Positions 17,080-25,023 of a DNA stretch of 64,000 bases are shown one piece after another. The DNA comes from Clostridiales bacterium CHKCI001 (GTDB lineage Bacteria; Bacillota; Clostridia; Lachnospirales; Lachnospiraceae), in contig FCNS01000004.1 of NCBI GenBank assembly GCA_900045905.1, positions 62,001 through 126,000 of the forward strand, given 5' to 3'. Under the pieces are notes generated by a model that made no database searches, was not told where the DNA came from, and saw only the letters and a list, made by a program, of their open reading frames with translations. A program made the translations under genes and the position numbers. Numbering within the stretch: position 1 is the first letter of the stretch; every line of letters starts with the position of its first letter.

Positions 17080-17744
17080 ATAATTTTGAAATAAGATCCG
17101 CTTCTGACCTGGCCCGACTCGTACAAAGCTACGGCTTCCTTCCGTTACTCAAAAACCATATTTCCGGATTTTCCGTGGAGGAGCATACACCACCGGAACT
17201 ATGGTTTGTGGATGGTGTTGAAGGCCCCTGGGAATGGAAGGGCCCTGTGATCCGGGAAACCGGCTGCGCTTACGGGAAATTTTTTCATGGGAAAGCCGGT
17301 TTTATCAGTATGGAATGGTTCCCGGATTTTGCAAATTGCCGCAGGGACGGCTATGACTTTGATGCCAGGTATGATGATGGGCTTGCCAGGTATCAGGACA
17401 AACTGGTTTATGACGTCCTGACGGAGCATCCTTCGCTTCTGTCAAGGGAGTGGAGAAAACTCGTGGGAATGAAAAAACGCGGAGAATTTGATTCTATTGT
17501 TACCCGGCTGCAAATGTTGGGCTATGTGACCACGATTGACTTTGAGTATGCCAAAGACCGGTATGGAAAAGCCTACGGCTGGGGGCTGGCGCGATATGCA
17601 ACACCGGAAGGGCATTTTCAGACAAGCTTCACCTCCAGGGTTTACAGCCGTTCTGCTGGCAGGTCAAAGGAAATAATCTATACCTATTTGTCGGAGATGT
17701 TGCCCCAAGCCGATGAAAAGGAACTTTATTGGATCTTGGGGTGA
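17076..17744 (+). CDS. AlkZ-related protein of unknown function
   Basis: A 222-residue soluble protein resembling, from memory, the clostridial proteins labelled AlkZ-related: an SYGFLPLL opening, ELWFVDGVEGPWEWK, then YGKFFHGKAGFISMEWFPDF and a C-terminal GYVTTIDFEY region. Full AlkZ is a DNA glycosylase that unhooks crosslinks, but this protein is much shorter, so glycosylase activity is not assured. It overlaps the MATE gene before it by four bases and may guard DNA against the compounds the cluster handles. Confidence 0.65.
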   Translation: MNNFEIRSASDLARLVQSYGFLPLLKNHISGFSVEEHTPPELWFVDGVEGPWEWKGPVIRETGCAYGKFFHGKAGFISMEWFPDFANCRRDGYDFDARYDDGLARYQDKLVYDVLTEHPSLLSREWRKLVGMKKRGEFDSIVTRLQMLGYVTTIDFEYAKDRYGKAYGWGLARYATPEGHFQTSFTSRVYSRSAGRSKEIIYTYLSEMLPQADEKELYWILG

Positions 17745-17767
17745 AACATGGTATGGAGTTAAGGCAC

Positions 17768-19159
17768 ATGGAAGAAAATAACCGATTACATTCTGAGAAA
17801 ATACCGAAGCTGCTGTTTTCTTTAGCGGCGCCAGCAATTTGCGCACAGATTGTTACATTGCTTTACAACCTGGTTGACCGGATTTATATCGGACAGATGC
17901 AGGATGGCACCTTCGCTATGGCGGCAATCGGCATCTGCGCGCCGATTGTCACGATGGTAACGGCTTTTACCGGACTTTTGGGAAGAGGAGGCTCTCCTCT
18001 GGCGGCAATTCGTATTGGAGAAGGGAATCATGAAGCGGCCGAACGCTATCTTGGAAACAGCTTTGCCATGCTGATTCTTTCCTCTGTCACAATCATGGTA
18101 TTGACCTTGCTATTCCGCAAACCTTTGCTGCTATTATTTGGAGCCAGTGAAAGCACGTTGCCCTATGCAGATGATTATATTACCACGTATATACTGGGAA
18201 CCGTTTTTGTCCAATTGACGGTAGGCATGAATTACTACATTACAACCCAAGGCTTTGCCAGAACTGCGATGGTTACAACCATGCTGGGCGGTGTTTTGAA
18301 CATTGTACTGGATCCTTTGTTCATTTTTGCGTTTGGCATGGGCGTGCAGGGTGCAGCGCTGGCAACGGTAATCAGTCAGTTTGCTTCTTTTGTCTGGGTG
18401 CTCACATTTCTTTTCGGAAAACACACAAAGCTGAAGATTCGGCGAAAAAACCTGAAACCATCCCTTCCGGTGCTGCGGGAGATTATGGTTCTTGGTTCTG
18501 CTCCGTTTTTTATGAGCCTTTCTGAGGGTGTTCTGAATATCTGCTTTAACAACCAGGTTCGGAGCTTTGGAGGCGATGTCGCAGTCGGGGCGATGACGAT
18601 TTTGTTTTCGGTCTTTCAGTTTTTGCTTTTACCGGTAGAAGGGGTTGCACAAGGTTCCCAGCCCATTATTGGCTACAACTACGGAGCAAAGCAGTTTGAC
18701 CGGGTGCGTCAGACCATTCGTATTGTGTTGATTTGCAATTTGGCATTCACTACGGTTGCTACTGCCATAATCGTAGCTGTTCCTGTTTTCTTTATCCGTA
18801 TCATTAACTCGGATACGGAATTATTGACGGTAGGCCAGCCGATGCTGCGGGTTTATGCGGCGGGATTATTTGTTCACGGGGCGAACTCTACTTTTCAGCA
18901 GACATACAATTCTTTGGGAGAAGGAAGCAGAGCTTTTTTCTTCGCCTTTCTCCGAAAAATCATCCTGCTGATTCCACTGATTTATCTGCTGCCTGCCTTG
19001 CTGCCCTGGGGCGTTCTGGCTGTCGTACTGGCAGAACCGGTTTCCGATATACTGACTACATTGACGAATGCAATATATTTTCGCCGATTTTTGAATAAAA
19101 AGGTACCGAAACGAAATTTACAAACAGATGGGAGGAGATCAATCTATGACCGAGCTTGA
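17768..19159 (+). CDS. MATE-family efflux transporter 3
   Basis: A 463-residue transporter with the usual twelve hydrophobic segments. Marks include KIPKLLFSLAAPAICAQIV, LVDRIYIGQ, GRGGSPLAAIRIGEG in the first half and AQGSQPIIGYNYGAKQFDRV in the second. The start at 17768 is preferred because GGAG at 17755 is correctly spaced; in-frame ATGs at 17729 and 17753 lack a good site. It belongs to the same plus-strand operon. The first cytosolic tail is rich in charged residues, as in MepA-like transporters. Confidence 0.9.
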   Translation: MEENNRLHSEKIPKLLFSLAAPAICAQIVTLLYNLVDRIYIGQMQDGTFAMAAIGICAPIVTMVTAFTGLLGRGGSPLAAIRIGEGNHEAAERYLGNSFAMLILSSVTIMVLTLLFRKPLLLLFGASESTLPYADDYITTYILGTVFVQLTVGMNYYITTQGFARTAMVTTMLGGVLNIVLDPLFIFAFGMGVQGAALATVISQFASFVWVLTFLFGKHTKLKIRRKNLKPSLPVLREIMVLGSAPFFMSLSEGVLNICFNNQVRSFGGDVAVGAMTILFSVFQFLLLPVEGVAQGSQPIIGYNYGAKQFDRVRQTIRIVLICNLAFTTVATAIIVAVPVFFIRIINSDTELLTVGQPMLRVYAAGLFVHGANSTFQQTYNSLGEGSRAFFFAFLRKIILLIPLIYLLPALLPWGVLAVVLAEPVSDILTTLTNAIYFRRFLNKKVPKRNLQTDGRRSIYDRA

Positions 19160-19718
19160 AAAACTGGATGCCGGTTTGGAATATGATTTCTGGGATGAAG
19201 GCGTAAATTCCAGAAAACTGCATGCAATCGAGGGATGCGCAAAGCTGAATGCGATTCCCGTCACAGAGGATGCAGCCCGTGAAGCCGCCGTGCGGGAGCT
19301 GTTTGGCTCTGTTGGAAGCAATCCGACGGTTCTTCCGGTATTTAACTGTGACAACGGAAAGAACATCCATGTGGGTGAAAACTTTCTTACCAACTACAAT
19401 GTGACGATCCTGGACATTGCTCAGGTAACCATCGGCGACTATGTGATGATCGGCCCGAACACGCTGATTACCACAGTCAACCACCCACTTTCTCCCCGAA
19501 AAAGGCGGGGGCATATCGGGCAGGCAAAACCCGTTACCATTGGCAGGGATGTGTGGATTGGAGGAAACTGCACGATTTTACCAGGCGTGATGATTGGAAA
19601 CAACGTGGTCATTGCCGCCGGGGCCGTGGTGACGAAGGATGTTCCGGATAATTGTGTCGTTGGAGGCGTACCAGCGAAAGTAATCAAAGAAATTTTAGAT
19701 GATACGGGGGAAATGTGA
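19146..19718 (+). CDS. hexapeptide-repeat acetyltransferase (LbH), cargo copy
   Basis: A 190-residue relative of the acetyltransferase at 329-910, with hexapeptide repeats (VTIGRDVWIGGNCTILPG), an active-site His in TVNHPLS, and the closing [10 protein letters not shown] and VVGGVPAKVI motifs. It probably O-acetylates a sugar or a small hydroxylated compound. GGGAGGAG fits the ATG at 19146, inside the end of the MATE gene. Having an acetyltransferase, aldo/keto reductases and efflux pumps together fits a modify-and-export pathway. Confidence 0.88.
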   Translation: MTELEKLDAGLEYDFWDEGVNSRKLHAIEGCAKLNAIPVTEDAAREAAVRELFGSVGSNPTVLPVFNCDNGKNIHVGENFLTNYNVTILDIAQVTIGDYVMIGPNTLITTVNHPLSPRKRRGHIGQAKPVTIGRDVWIGGNCTILPGVMIGNNVVIAAGAVVTKDVPDNCVVGGVPAKVIKEILDDTGEM

Positions 19719-19719
19719 A

Positions 19720-20835
19720 ATGAGTCTTACGAACATGCCAAAACTTGGGTTTGGTCTTATGCGGCTCCCTGAAAAAGACGGAGCTATTGATATGGAAACC
19801 GTCCAGAAAATGGTAGATGCTTATATGGAAAATGGCTTCAACTATTTTGATACCGCTTATGTGTATCACGGTGGGAATTCTGAGCGGGCAGTCAAAGAGG
19901 CTCTTGTGGCGCGCTATCCCAGAGAGGATTTTTACCTTGCCACAAAGCTTCCTGCTTGGGCCATGAATGGGCCAGAGGATAGAGACAGAATTTTCCAGGA
20001 GCAGATGGAACGGTGTGGTGTGGAGTATTTTGACTTTTATCTGCTGCACAGTCTGGAGGACGGGAACAACTACGATACATACGAAAAATATGACTGTTTC
20101 CAGTGGGCGATGGAGAAAAAAGAAAGGGGACAGATCCGGCATTTCGGGTTTTCCTATCATGGTTCACCGGAACTGCTGGAGCAGGTTCTGGATAAACACC
20201 CAGAGGTGGAATTTGTCCAGATTCAGCTGAATTACGCGGACTGGAACAATCAGGTGGTGCAGTCTGGAAAATTACATGAAATCCTGCATAAGCGCAATGT
20301 TCCTATGATTATAATGGAGCCTGTAAAAGGCGGAACGCTGGCAAATCTCCAGCCGGAGCTGGATGCTATGTTGAAAGAGGTGCGGCCAAACGCATCGACA
20401 GCATCCTGGGCGCTGCGTTTTGTTGGCTCCCTGGACGGCGTTATGACGATACTGAGCGGGATGTCTACCCAGGAGCAGATGGCAGATAATTTAAATACAT
20501 TCCGAAATTTCGAACCGTTGACAGAACAGGAAAAGCAGGTAATCCAGGCCGTTGTGCAGAAAATGCAGGATATGCCTATGATTCAATGTACATCCTGCCG
20601 CTACTGCTGTGATGGCTGTCCCATGTCAATTCGCATCCCCGACATTTTCCGGGCACTCAATACCGCAAGGCTGTATAAAAAAGATAATCGCCCGAAAATG
20701 TTCTATAACAACCTGATTGGGGCAGGCTCCGGGAAAGCCAGCGATTGCATCGGCTGTGGGCAATGCGAGAGTGTATGTCCGCAGCATCTGCCTATTATCG
20801 AATTATTAAAAGAAGCCGCAGATACACTGGAATAA
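19720..20835 (+). CDS. aldo/keto reductase with C-terminal [4Fe-4S] domain
   Basis: A 371-residue protein. The first 270 residues form an AKR barrel: KLGFGLMRLP, DTAYVYHGG with the catalytic Tyr, and LATKLPAWA. The C-terminal domain carries two cysteine clusters, CTSCRYCCDGCP and CIGCGQCESVCPQ, which should bind one or two [4Fe-4S] centres. The family is common in anaerobes and may pass electrons to or from ferredoxin. It starts two bases after the acetyltransferase stop, with GGGGGA as its ribosome site. Confidence 0.92.
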   Translation: MSLTNMPKLGFGLMRLPEKDGAIDMETVQKMVDAYMENGFNYFDTAYVYHGGNSERAVKEALVARYPREDFYLATKLPAWAMNGPEDRDRIFQEQMERCGVEYFDFYLLHSLEDGNNYDTYEKYDCFQWAMEKKERGQIRHFGFSYHGSPELLEQVLDKHPEVEFVQIQLNYADWNNQVVQSGKLHEILHKRNVPMIIMEPVKGGTLANLQPELDAMLKEVRPNASTASWALRFVGSLDGVMTILSGMSTQEQMADNLNTFRNFEPLTEQEKQVIQAVVQKMQDMPMIQCTSCRYCCDGCPMSIRIPDIFRALNTARLYKKDNRPKMFYNNLIGAGSGKASDCIGCGQCESVCPQHLPIIELLKEAADTLE

Positions 20836-20856
20836 AAGAAACAGGAGGTTAAATGC

Positions 20857-21705
20857 ATGAAATCATTAAATGACACATTCCACTTGAACAATGGATATGA
20901 AATTCCCTGCGTGGGTTTTGGCACATGGCAGACGCCGGACGGTGAGACCGCAGTGATGGCTGTCAGTGAGGCAATCCGGGCCGGATACCGGCATATTGAT
21001 ACAGCGGCTTGTTACGGAAATGAAGTCGGCGTAGGCCAAGGAATTAAAAAATCCGGAATCGAACGGGAAAAATTGTTTGTCACAAGTAAGGTCTGGAACA
21101 CGGAACGCGGTTATGAGAAAACCATTGCCGCTTTTGAAAAGACCCTTTCTGATCTTGGGCTTGACTATCTGGATCTGTACCTGATTCACTGGCCCGCTTC
21201 ATCCTCTCAGTATGATAATTGGGAGGAAATCAATCTGGAAACATGGAAAGCGATGACGGAGCTTTATGAGGCTGGCAGGATCAAATCCATCGGTGTTTCC
21301 AACTTCATGCCACATCATTTGGAGGCGCTGATGAAGACAGAAGTGCCGCCAATGGTGAACCAGATTGAATACCATCCGGGCCTTACCCAGGCAGAAACTG
21401 TGGATTACTGCAAGAAACATGGCATTTTAGTTGAAGCATGGAGTCCGCTTGGAACGGGACGAATGCTGAACAATGAAACCTTAAAGTTGATTGCGGATAA
21501 ATATGAAAAGTCCATAGCTCAATTGTGTATTCGCTGGTGTTTGCAAAATGGTGTTTTGCCTCTGCCGAAATCGGTAACGCCTTCCCGTATTGTGGAAAAT
21601 GCGGCTGTGTTTGACTTTGAAATTACAGCAGAAGATCTGCATGCTATTAATGATATGCCATATTTTGGCGGTTCTGGGTTGCATCCTGATCACGTGGATT
21701 TCTAA
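20857..21705 (+). CDS. aldo/keto reductase (AKR5-like)
   Basis: A 282-residue NADPH-dependent reductase. It has the barrel opening GYEIPCVGFGTWQTP, catalytic tetrad members in HIDTAACYGNE and TSKVWN, active-site His in LYLIHWP, and LPLPKSVTPSRI for cofactor phosphate binding. AGGAGG precedes the start. It is the last gene of the plus-strand operon, before a clear terminator. It is the same broad type as the reductase fragment at 1-297. Confidence 0.93.
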   Translation: MKSLNDTFHLNNGYEIPCVGFGTWQTPDGETAVMAVSEAIRAGYRHIDTAACYGNEVGVGQGIKKSGIEREKLFVTSKVWNTERGYEKTIAAFEKTLSDLGLDYLDLYLIHWPASSSQYDNWEEINLETWKAMTELYEAGRIKSIGVSNFMPHHLEALMKTEVPPMVNQIEYHPGLTQAETVDYCKKHGILVEAWSPLGTGRMLNNETLKLIADKYEKSIAQLCIRWCLQNGVLPLPKSVTPSRIVENAAVFDFEITAEDLHAINDMPYFGGSGLHPDHVDF

Positions 21706-21719
21706 TACCGGAAATATGG

Positions 21720-21759
21720 ACAGCGACCTTACTCATGTGAGGCCGCTGTTTTCCTTTTT
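21720..21759 (+). terminator. terminator of the cargo operon
   Basis: A stem with CAGCG (21721-21725) and CGCTG (21744-21748), extended by inner CCT/AGG pairs, is followed by TTTTCCTTTTT. It follows the last aldo/keto reductase by 15 bases. Confidence 0.75.
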
Positions 21760-22105
21760 ACATACCTATCTCCGTCCCATCTTTAAAAGTCACCCGGATA
21801 TCTTTCTCGCTCTTCACCGTCACGAAATCCACCAAGCTCGACCACAGCCGCTCGTCAAACTCCGTGACTGGCGCTTGGGTCTCAATCGTGTGGAGGAACT
21901 GCTTCAGTAACTTTTTGCGGTCAGCTTTGTCAGCGGCCACCTGAGTGATTTCATCGAACTGTGTCTTGACCGCTTTGTAGCGGCTAACCAGCCCATTGTA
22001 ACGCTACGTGTACTCGTCCTGGTCAAGGGCGACACGGGCGTTCTCTGCCATGCACCGCTCCACCAGTCCAACCACAACCTCTACTTTCTCATTTGATTCT
22101 AAATT
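21758..22105 (-). pseudogene. C-terminal remnant of a third large serine recombinase
   Basis: The minus strand encodes the end of a clostridial serine recombinase: MAENARVALDQDEYT, then RYNGLVSRYKAVKTQFDEI, and a finish of LWSSLVDFVTV and TFKDGTEI. An in-frame TAG at 22004-22006 breaks it, and everything upstream is missing because the frame runs into the stop of the phage endolysin gene. It is not part of the 6.6-10.2 kb recombinase pair, whose ends differ. Most likely it belonged to the mobile element that brought the cargo. Confidence 0.75.
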
Positions 22106-23070
22106 CTCTTCGCATAATCCAGCGAGATCCAACCGGTGCCGGATTTCAGCCTGCCCCAACAGGAAGCTCCCTGGCCGGAGGCTTCCTCCACAATGGTAAA
22201 AACGCCTTTCCCGGTATACTTCCCGGTCTTCCCGTAATTTGTCCCCGGACCTTTTCGAATGTTCAGGTCTGTGATGGATACCTGCACCAGATAAGGAGAA
22301 AACCCGTTTCCTAATCCCTGACTGCTGTATACCGACTTCCCGGATTCATCGTATACCGAATACCCCGGATTCTCATTCGCGCACTTCTTAGCATTGGCAA
22401 GCACTTTGAACGCCCCTTTCTGGGACTTTGCGTCTGCCCAGGACTTCCTGACCCGGTACCACCCGCCCTCTTCCGGTTCCGGAACAGCAGAGCCGTCCAT
22501 GGCCTCCTTCACATCCTTGCGGAACCCGTCCATAGTATATCCCATCCCCAGGCCATTCCAGAGATGCTCCGGATCCCCATGGTTGGAAGCGATCCCCCGG
22601 CTGTGTCCTTCCCGGTGGCTGATGATCACGCCATCCGCGGTCGGATTCAGGCTATACTGCTTACACAGCGTGGCAAACAGTTCCACTGCCGCCTCATAAG
22701 TACGCTTCGCCACAGCCTTTGCCGCAGCGGTATCGGAGCAGATAAAATTCGCCCCGCCTGTGTACTTGATACACGCAGGCTCGCACATCTCCACGCCGAT
22801 ATGGGTATTGTTGCCGCTCCCCCTGCTGCCGGAGCCGCAGTGCCAGCCCCGGTGGTTCCAGGGAAGTGTCTGGTATACCGTCCCGTCATTGCCGTCAATA
22901 AACCCATGGACGCAGGCGCTGTCATAGGAAGGGCTGTTCCAGTTCTTGATAAACACAGACGCCTTCGGCTGGGGGCATCCCACTGAATGGAGCATCAGCC
23001 CCTTAACTGTGATCTTTCTTCCTGCCGTATAGCAGGGATTTTTCGTTAAAATGCTCTGTACTAACTTCAT
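22099..23070 (-). CDS. phage endolysin, N-acetylmuramoyl-L-alanine amidase with SH3-like domain
   Basis: A 323-residue lysin. The N-terminal amidase-2 domain (about 10-185) shows GLMLHSVG, a substrate groove with CVHGFIDGN, NNTHIGVEMCEP and the zinc-ligand region ISHREGHSRGIASNHGDP. The C-terminal part (about 250-323) resembles a bacterial SH3 wall-binding domain, with DLNIRKGPGTNYGKTGKY. It should cut the link between peptide and sugar in peptidoglycan at lysis. The ATG at 23070 follows the holin stop by one base and uses GGAGGAG. Its own terminator is missing, displaced 11 kb away by the cargo. Confidence 0.93.
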   Translation of the reverse strand: MKLVQSILTKNPCYTAGRKITVKGLMLHSVGCPQPKASVFIKNWNSPSYDSACVHGFIDGNDGTVYQTLPWNHRGWHCGSGSRGSGNNTHIGVEMCEPACIKYTGGANFICSDTAAAKAVAKRTYEAAVELFATLCKQYSLNPTADGVIISHREGHSRGIASNHGDPEHLWNGLGMGYTMDGFRKDVKEAMDGSAVPEPEEGGWYRVRKSWADAKSQKGAFKVLANAKKCANENPGYSVYDESGKSVYSSQGLGNGFSPYLVQVSITDLNIRKGPGTNYGKTGKYTGKGVFTIVEEASGQGASCWGRLKSGTGWISLDYAKRI

Positions 23071-23071
23071 T

Positions 23072-23494
23072 TCATTTCTCCTCCGTTTCTGTTTTTTCCG
23101 CCCGGTCATGGAGCTGTTCCAGGACAGCCTTGATTTTCACCGGCACTGGCAGTCCCAGGTGCGCCGCATTCTCCAAAAGGCTCACACCCTCATTGGAAAT
23201 ATAGAAAAAGATCACCGCCGTCCGCAGCACCGACCCGGTGCCGATGACATGGACATCCAGGATATTGGCGATCCCCACCAGGAGGAAGATCAGCACCTTC
23301 CTGCAGATCCCCTTAAAGCCCACATTGCTGGATAAGGTCTTATCCGAAATGGCACACATCACACCGGTCAGGTAATCTACCGCCGCAAAAAGCACCAGGG
23401 CAATCAGCAGCCCGTCATTGCCGCCCAAAAAGTATCCCAGCCATCCGCCTACACCGGCAAATACTATCTGGACCATGTTCCAAAATTCTTTCAT
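23072..23494 (-). CDS. phage holin (TcdE/Cph1-like, holin 4 family)
   Basis: A 140-residue membrane protein with about three hydrophobic segments (GGWLGYFLGG..., LLIALVLFAAVDYLTGV and VLIFLLVGIANILDV) and a charged C-terminal tail ending KTETEEK. The DYLTG motif is typical of the Gram-positive holin_4_1 group. It should form the membrane lesion that releases the endolysin encoded next to it. It has its own ribosome site and lies just beyond a terminator. Confidence 0.9.
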   Translation of the reverse strand: MKEFWNMVQIVFAGVGGWLGYFLGGNDGLLIALVLFAAVDYLTGVMCAISDKTLSSNVGFKGICRKVLIFLLVGIANILDVHVIGTGSVLRTAVIFFYISNEGVSLLENAAHLGLPVPVKIKAVLEQLHDRAEKTETEEK

Positions 23495-23523
23495 TTCAAT
23501 TCCTCACTTTCCCGCATAAGAAA

Positions 23524-23545
23524 AGGCGCCCATAAAAGAGCGCCT
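23524..23545 (-). terminator. terminator between the tail genes and the lysis genes
   Basis: On the minus strand AGGCGC and GCGCCT pair around a ten-base loop and are followed by TTTTC. It lies between the stop of the tail gene at 23601 and the holin start at 23494, so the lysis cassette may have separate or attenuated expression. Confidence 0.6.
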
Positions 23546-23600
23546 GCCAATCAGCTTCTATATAAAGTGCCGCCTGCCCTTTCCGGGACAGATATTTTCC

Positions 23601-25007
23601 TTACGACACAGAATCAGGTTGTTCCGTCAGCGTGTAGGTAATCTTCATGGTCTTGTCCACCGTCTTCACCACCGCTGAGGAAAGGTTATTAATGGATGCC
23701 AGGTACGGCGTCAGCAGATAAGCCGTCCGGTATTCATTGCCATAGCTACCGCCCCATCCAAACAGGAAATTCTTGTACTGGAACAGGGGCGTTGCGGCGT
23801 TATTGAGCCGGACGCTCCCTTGGGTCTGTATCACTGCGTCCTCCGCCGTGATCTGGAAATCGCCGCCGATGATCAGATCCCCGACCAGCGTCAGATACAG
23901 TTCGCAGGAACCGGTCTCGCAAAGGGGCTTCCACTTAGAGGTAAAACCGAAATTGATCAGCGTCACATCCGTGGAATTGGAAAGGCTGATCTTATAGATT
24001 CCCTTCTTGTCATAGGCTGGCACATACAGGTACCCGCCCCGGATACAGCATTTCACCACCCGTTCCGCAAAGGTGCTGTTCTCCCGGTTCCCCACATCCA
24101 TCAGCTTGGCATTGGACAGCGTCCACTGCCCCTCGGTAAAGGAATAATCCGTTTTGGAAATTTTGATCCAGAGCATCGCAGCGTCCCCGGAAGAATTCCC
24201 CTCATTGGAAAATCCGTACCAGTATCCATCCTGCCCGTCCATAAACTCCCCATACTTGGTATAGCTTCCCAAAAATTCAAAAGTCTCCGGCGTCAGTACC
24301 TCATCATCCAGAACGGTATAAGTGGAATCGTCCAGCTTCTCATTCAGCCCGATAGAAAACACCGGAATCCGCAGCTTCCGGATCCGGACACCCGCGTTCT
24401 CAAAGGTGATGGAATACAGCAGGCTGTTCTCGAAATCCATCTCCACTGCCTCAAACAACACCATCTTATTAGCATCCGGGATTGACCCGATATCCGCAGC
24501 CTTTAACTGAAGGAAGGCGCTGGCATCCCCCACAAGGCTCCCAAAACCATTCTGCCCGCCCAGGGCGCTGGTCAGCGCCACCGCCGCAATCGTCCCGTTG
24601 CCCTGGTTAGGCGTAAACTCCCACACAAATTTATAGCCGTTGGAAAGAGCCATGCTCTCCGTCAGGTTCAGGCTTCCCCTGGCCAGGTTCGCTGTAGAAT
24701 TGACATTGTTGGAAGCGTAGGCCACCGGCAGGTTGTCGGAGCTTTCATACAGCAGTTCCTCATCCTCCGTCAGCGCTTCGGAAAAGAGCAGGATGCCGCC
24801 GATCATGTTGGGGCAGATGGGAAGAAGGTTCCCATTCCATAGAACCGCATCGTCATACTCCCCGGTTGCTGCATAAAAGATACCCATAGGGTTTAACCCC
24901 AGGATGTTATTGACGGACTCTGTGATCATATTTTCCTCCGTGACCGTTTCTACAGCCCCGGTATTCGCATCCGTCAGTTCGATTGTCATCACGCCTTTTA
25001 AAGTCAT
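23601..25007 (-). CDS. phage tail tip / receptor-binding candidate
   Basis: A 468-residue protein of no family I can name with certainty. It has an acidic beta-rich N-terminus (TIELTDANTGAVETVTEEN), a glycine-rich middle and repeated aromatic-rich strands. Position after the tail-base protein and before the holin is where siphophages of Clostridia encode tail-fibre or receptor-binding proteins. GGGAGG selects the ATG at 25007. It could also be a baseplate upper protein. Host range would depend on it if the receptor-binding role is right. Confidence 0.65.
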   Translation of the reverse strand: MTLKGVMTIELTDANTGAVETVTEENMITESVNNILGLNPMGIFYAATGEYDDAVLWNGNLLPICPNMIGGILLFSEALTEDEELLYESSDNLPVAYASNNVNSTANLARGSLNLTESMALSNGYKFVWEFTPNQGNGTIAAVALTSALGGQNGFGSLVGDASAFLQLKAADIGSIPDANKMVLFEAVEMDFENSLLYSITFENAGVRIRKLRIPVFSIGLNEKLDDSTYTVLDDEVLTPETFEFLGSYTKYGEFMDGQDGYWYGFSNEGNSSGDAAMLWIKISKTDYSFTEGQWTLSNAKLMDVGNRENSTFAERVVKCCIRGGYLYVPAYDKKGIYKISLSNSTDVTLINFGFTSKWKPLCETGSCELYLTLVGDLIIGGDFQITAEDAVIQTQGSVRLNNAATPLFQYKNFLFGWGGSYGNEYRTAYLLTPYLASINNLSSAVVKTVDKTMKITYTLTEQPDSVS

Positions 25008-25023
25008 GTCTATTTTCCTCCCA

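Larger units (their letters stand above)
10640..22100. mobile_element. cargo island inserted between the endolysin gene and its terminator
   Basis: About 11.4 kb of non-phage metabolic and efflux genes. The left edge abuts a phage-type terminator-leader module. The right edge is a broken serine recombinase gene that runs into the stop codon of the phage endolysin. Phage genes flank both sides. No clear terminal repeats are visible, so the exact ends are uncertain by tens of bases. Confidence 0.6.
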
